Positions 11,401 through 17,400 of a DNA stretch of 19,217 nt are shown in pieces. The stretch comes from Baffinella frigidus (taxonomy: Eukaryota; Cryptophyceae; Cryptomonadales; Baffinellaceae): contig MU648092.1 of assembly GCA_026770585.1 (NCBI GenBank), forward strand, positions 6,308 through 25,524. The letters run 5' to 3'. A program made the translations under genes and the position numbers. The notes beneath the pieces are model-generated. The model did not search any database. It worked only from the letters and a program-made list of their open reading frames with translations, and was not told where the DNA came from. The first letter of the stretch is position 1; each line of letters begins with the position of its first letter.

Positions 11401-14400
11401 GACCCCGGGTTGGTCATGCCGGACGGCGGCGTAACAGAGCTGACCACGGTCCCCTTGTACGTGAACTGGAGCGTCTTGATCCCGCTGAGGTCCAGCAGCA
11501 CTGGAGAACCCGAGGATGTTGCGAGCGTGTAGTTGCCAATGCCTGGTTGAGGGTGTAGCATTCAGAATTTAGGGTTCAGGGTTTAGAGTATAGGGTTTAG
11601 GGTTTAGGGTTTAGGGTTTAGGATTCAGGGTTTGGGGTGTCGGGTGTTGGGTGTGACCCGCCGCGCACTGGGGCGCCGCGAACTGCACCACAAACTGTGC
11701 CCGGCCCTTGCCCTTGAGGCTGGCGGCCCGCGACTGCACGCCTTGCCCCGCACAGGACACGTCCACCTGCTTCAAGGATTGGGATTCGGGACTAGGGATT
11801 AAGGTTTAGGAACTACGAATTGGGGTTTGGGGGTCAAGGTTCAGGGTTTCGGGCTTAGGGCTTAGGGGGTTGGGGTTTAGGGTTGAGGGGTTCGGTTTAA
11901 GATTTTAGGTTTTAGGGTTTAGGGTTTAGGGTTTAGGGTTTAGGGTTTTAGGGTTTTAGGGTTTAGGGTTTGGGACCTGCAGCGGCGGGGCGTCGAAGAG
12001 GGAGAAGAGCCCCGCCATGAATCGCGACGGAGAGGTCGCGTCGCCCTGCCGCCCAACCACACCATCACCTCTTCCCCTCGCTTTGCCAACCCCCGATTTG
12101 CACCAGAGGTCACCCGAAAAGCGATGATATTACGGTGCAGCCCCGCCAGACCCCCGCTGGACCCGGGCGGGCGAAAAGTACCTGGTAGTCCTCGACCGTG
12201 ACCGACACGAGCGTGCCGCCCTGCTCCGACCCCTCGAGAGGGAACACCGACAAAACCGCCGGGCGCTTGTAGTTGAAGAACTGCACCGGGAGACGCACCA
12301 CCTTGCTCGGATACGTGGTTGGGTACACGAGCAGCGTTGCCGCGCACCCGCCCGCGCAACCGCTGGGAAGCGCGCTTGGCAGGGGCACAGAGATCGACCT
12401 GGTTTAGGGTTGAGGGGTTTAGGAGTTTGGGGTTTGGGGTTTAGGGTTCAGGGTTTAGGGTTGCGGTTCAAGGTCAAGGATATAGGGGTTAGGGTTTAAG
12501 GTTTAGGGTTTAGGGGTTAGGGGTTGGGGTTGACCGCGCGGCGGCGGCGTTGGCGGCAGACACGGTTGTCGCGACGCTCTTGGTCTCTGTCGTGAACCTG
12601 GGGTTAGGGTTTAGGGGGTTTAGGGTTGATGCGGCGTTTGGCAGCAGACACGGTCGTCGCGACGCGCGCGCGCGTCGCGACTTCTGTCGAGAACCTGCAC
12701 TCGCCGGTCACCGCTTCAGGGCGTATGCTTCATGACTGTGCTTTATTTCAGAAGTTGGGGTTTAAAGTTTAGGGCTTAGGGGTTAGGGTTTAGGGTTTAG
12801 GGCTTAGGGGTGAGGGTTCATGGTTTAGGGTTCAGAGTTAAGGATTTGGGGTTAAGGGATAAGGGTGCAAGCGACCTGAACTCTCCGGTGACGGCGTCGC
12901 CGGTTTCGAGTGCAGAGGGCAGCGAAAAGACCGACAGCAAGATGGCGCTCTGCACGTTCCTGGCGCCGTTCTGCCACACGTGGAACGCGCTTCCGGATAA
13001 TGTTGCTCCGGAGCCGGTTCCGTAGGGCCGTGCCACGCGCACCGTCGACGCATCGGTCAGCACCTGGTTTAGGGTTTGGGGTTCAGACTTTCGGTTTTCA
13101 TGTTTTTAGGGTTTCAGGGTTTTAGGGTGTGGAGTTTGGGGTTTGGGGTTTAAGGTGTGGGGTCTGTGTTGTGAGGCTTGATGGGGCTGAATATTTCAGG
13201 GTTTAGGGCCTGTGGTATGGGGTCTGATTCAGGACTGTGGTGTGGGGCTTGAGTAGGGAGGGTCGAGACCGGGAGCGTGAAGTAGTCTGCGAGGACGGGT
13301 GCCGCGAAGGCCGCCACACCCACGCCGTTGCTGTTTCAGGGTTCAGGGTTCAGGGTTCAGGGTTCAGAGTTCAGGGTTCAGGGTTCTGGGTTCAGAGTTC
13401 AGGGTTCAGGGTTCAGGGTTCATGGTTCAGAGTGTGGGGTTTGGGGTTTGGGGTTGTGGGTTTGGGGTTGGGGGGTTTGCGTTCAGGGTTCAGGGTTCAT
13501 GGCTTAGGGTCTAGGGTCTAGGGTTGAGGGTTCACAGTCCAATGTTGCAGGTGGGGGTAAAAAAACCTGACGCGCGCGCGCAAGAAGAAAACGTTGCCCG
13601 TGGCAAGGGACGTGATGAGCACCGCCTGGTACCGCCCGGCCGTCGCCGAGGACGCCACCTGCTGCGTCTTGCAAGGTGTTGATGAAAGTTGTTGATGCCA
13701 GTTATTAGATGTCTGGCTGTCACAGTTGGCGATGTCCAACGTTCGCGGCGCCGCGACCTGCAGGTTCACCACTGGATGGCACGGGCACCGCGCGCAGTGC
13801 GCGGAAGGCTCGGGCAACTACACCCTCGCCACTACCTCGCACAGCGCGCAAGCCTGTTTCAGGCATCCAACCGGAAGCTTCGAGCTGGTAAGAACTCCGC
13901 AGAACCAGCGAACCAACCTCTGTTCGAGCAGGCTAGCAACACAAGGCGCGGTCTTATAAGATCGATAAGATCGCAGACCAACCAGATTTTGCCTGTCGTC
14001 AGTAAAAATACAGAGAGAGCGGGACCTGGTGCAGATCGCAGGCGGGCGATCGCGCGAATGACGAGCATGTCGCTGCCTCCACCTGCCCCGAGAGAGACAT
14101 TCCATGTGAGGTTAGTACCCGGTTTCGTCATCGTCCAGGTTCACTTCTTCGGAAGGACGCTTGGGTTGGTCAAGAGCCGTCCTTTCCAAGGACTACCTTT
14201 TCGCGAGGTCCGAAGCCTAGAGATGTTGGCAATCAACAACTGGTTCTAATGGACCCACACCTATGGATTTAAGGTTTAGGGTTCAGGGTTCAGGGTTTGG
14301 AGTTGAGAGATTGGGGTCTAAGGTTTAGGGTTTAGGTTTTGAGTTTCAGGGTTTAGAGTCTAGGGTCTAAGGTTGAGATCTGGGGTTGAGGTTTTAGGTT

Positions 14401-17400
14401 TTAGGTTTTAGGGTTTAGGGTTTAGGGTGGAGGGGTTAGGGTTTAGGGTTTAGGGTTGGGTCCTGCACCTGGAGACCCACAAGAGGTGCTGAGGCATCTC
14501 CGAGACCTGTGTCGGCAGGCACCATGAAGGATACGTTCAGCGCCTGCGTTTCGGGTTTGGGTTTTAGGGTTGAGGGTTCAAGGTTTAGGGTGTAGGGTGT
14601 TGGGTGTGAGGTGTAGGGTGAGGGATTGCGAATTACGACAGCAAATGACCCGGGGCTTTAACTGACCCGAGCAGGGTTTGTTGACAGATGACGGACCGGT
14701 CCGTTGGTGGATGGGGGTAGACGCGCCTCCAAAGGTCATGTTTAGCCCCCTTTCTCAAGCACCAACCCCTGAACCCCCATACCTTTTGCCCCCCCGGCGT
14801 GGTGAGCTCTCGCGCGCTGAGCAACCGCACCGGGCCGGGCAAGTCCATCGCAAGGAGTGTCTGTGCCTCGGAGGCGGGTCCGCTGAAGTAGCGGTTCGCG
14901 GCCGTCACCTGCCAACGAGGTCAGTTCACTCAACCGGCAAGTTTTGAATCAGGATCATGACTGGTCCGGGTTTGGACTGTACCAGGTGATGCCAGGATTA
15001 GTCAACATTGCATGTCCAGATTGACCGTGCACATCCCAACACGGCAAACATTTGGAGGCGCACCGTAGTCAGGTGCTGACTTTACTCTCTATTGTTTCGT
15101 GTTTCGGGCTAAGTGTTGACGTGAGTGTTGCCGTGAGTGTTTAGTGTTTAGTGTTGAGTGTTTAGTGTTTAGTGTTTAGTGTTTAGTGTTTCGTATTTAG
15201 GTTACTGTAGACGTGACTGTTTAGTATTTAGGGTGTCGGTTGCGTGTTCACGGTTCAGGGTATACAGTTTACGTTTTAACATTTCGGTTTTGTGTGTAGG
15301 ATTCAAGGAGCACCGTAGCAGCAAGCTTGGCGCCCTTGCGGCACCAGAGCAGGACATCGCCACCCACCCGCAGCGCAAACGCGTCCCCGTGCCACTCAGC
15401 CTCCAGCGCAACCGCCCCAACCCCCGCGCCCACCATCCACGAACGAGCCGTCGCAGTCCCCTCCCCAGCGTCCCCAGTATCCACAGAGGCGCCACTCGGA
15501 GCGCCTGAGCACTCGAGCGAGACCTGATACCCGAGGAGCAAGATGCGGCTGGGGTCCGCGGCGCCCCGGCCGTCCCCGAAGTCGAGCACGCGGTGCCACT
15601 CCACTCTGAAGCGCGAGGGCGTTGCCTGCGCGATGGTCACGTCTTGCGGCACGTCCGGCGGCCCGACAAAGGTGATGAGCCTCGCGGCGACAGCGGGAGA
15701 GGAGGCGCCCGCGGGGTTGTGCGCCTGGACGCGCGCAGACAGCGTGGCGCCGGGCGGGAGCATGTGGCTCAGGTTCGCGAACGTCACCGTAGTCACGCAC
15801 GCGCGGGTGGAGAGGGAGGCTTCCGTGGAGCAGACGGTCTGTTCGGCCCCGACCTCCTGGGTGAGGTTCCAGCCGTTGGACGCGAAGAGCGTGGCTGAGA
15901 AGCGTTGGATCTGCGCCACCTCCGCAGAGCCCGCCGCCAGCGTCTGGACCGCCCACGAAACCTCCACCCTCTCCGACAGAGACCCTGCAGCGACGGTCGC
16001 GAAGAGATCCGCGAGGGGGGTCTGCAGCTGCCGGATCGCCACCGCCTTCACCGGCGCCGGGCGCTTGTACACCTCTAGGGAGAAGATCCTCGCCTCGGAG
16101 CGGTCCTCGCCCCCGCGCGCTCCCCCACCATCGTCCGAAAGCAGCACCTCCCACGTGGTGTTCCCCGAGCCCTGCCACCCGAGCGGTGACGCGAGCGTGG
16201 CCCAGAGCGTGCCGTTACTGTCCACGCGGGGTGCCCCTTCGGGCGCGAAGAGCATCACGCCTGCGCCGCCGACCTGCCGGATAGAGAACGAGAGGCGCTG
16301 CCAGGCCTCGTCCAAAGGCCCCGCGGAGATCCCCACCGCAAGCGGGAAGCTGGCCGCCCCCGCGTCCTGCGTGGTGCGGAGGCGGGCCTGCGGGAGCGCG
16401 AAGGAGAAGGATGGCGCGTCGTTGACGGGCACCACCCGGATCGTTGCCACCTTGCGCCGCGTCACCGGCGGCGGGCCCCCAAGGTAGGAGGGGTCGGTGA
16501 GCACGACCTCCCAGGTGGTCTCGCCGTTGGCGTTCGGGAGGAGCGCGACCGGGGCAGCGGCGTACGCCACCACGCCGGAAGGGGAACCTTCCCCCGGGTG
16601 TTGCTCCGCCTGCGTTGGGGGATCAGGGAATTAGGGGGTTAGGAGGATAGGTGGTTAGGGGGCTGGGGCTGGCCGCACGCCACCATGCCTGCTTCCCCCG
16701 GGGGTTTCACCGCCTGGGTTGGGTATTTTGGGGTGAGGGTTGGGGGGACTGGAGGTTAGTTACTTATGGGGGTGGGGGTGGGGGTCGGGGGTCGGGGATT
16801 GGGGCGCAGGGGTTGGGGTTTAGGGGTTAGGGTTTTGGGATTAGGCGTGATCGCGTCGCACACCTGCATCGGCGACTGGCGGAAGATGGAGGCGTTGCCA
16901 CCGCGGAGGCTCACTGTCCAGGTGAAGTTGCCTGTCCCGAGGGCCACGACCTCGAAGAGCGTGTGCCGAACCTGAACAAGGTCCGCTCGCTTAGCGAAGG
17001 GATACGTTTTGTACCAGGGAAGGGCTGTGCAGGTAGTGGGGTGGGCTGAACAAGAATACATATTCTGTTCCGGGTACACACTGTATCCCTTGGTTGACCG
17101 ATCGGAAACGATGAACGTCATCAATCATGGACCCTGGGTTGCGGGTTGCGGGTTCGGGTGGAGGGTTGCCGGCGCCGGGTGGCAGGTGGAGGGTTGCCAA
17201 CGGAGGGTGCAGGGTGCAGGGTTGCCGGTGGAGGTTGGAGGGTGGCGGGTGCCAGGTGCCGGATGGAGGGTTGCGAACGGAGAGTGCAGGGTGCAGGGTT
17301 GCGTTTTGCGGTTGGAGGGTGGCGGGTGCAGGGTGGAGGGCGGAAGGTTGCGCTTGACAGGTGGAGGAAAGGGAAGCGGCAAGCGCTCCGGACCGGCGTC

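Noticed and set aside
12046-12068. Acceptor at 12069/12068 for exon 14
   Set aside because: It leaves two extra bases and would require a phase-1 donor upstream, whereas exon 13 ends in phase 0. The CAG at 12048-12046 keeps the frame.
13237-13521. Plus-strand ORF encoding GFRVQGSGFRVQ repeats
   Set aside because: It is a translation of the TTCAGGG array in intron 9. A 7-bp repeat gives a 7-codon peptide repeat with no coding meaning.
13758-13817. Extra 20-codon minus exon LPEPSAHCARCPCHPVVNLQ
   Set aside because: Splice signals and phase allow it (GTGTAG|TTG, CTGCAG|GTC), but it would make the third FN3 domain about 20 residues too long and it overlaps the opposite-strand TIG-like relic.
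14083-14130. Minus-strand LTWNVSLGAGGGSDMLVIRAIA as a coding exon
   Set aside because: It resembles FTWTVSLRGG of exon 4, but this frame leaves phase 1 at the donor, which does not fit exon 9, and there is no AG acceptor before it. Possibly another relic; too weak to call.
16985-17135. Minus-strand exon with MMTFIVSDRSTKGYSVYPEQ
   Set aside because: The frame is open to the exon 4 acceptor, but no family motif or compatible acceptor and donor pair was found. It is treated as unique intron sequence.
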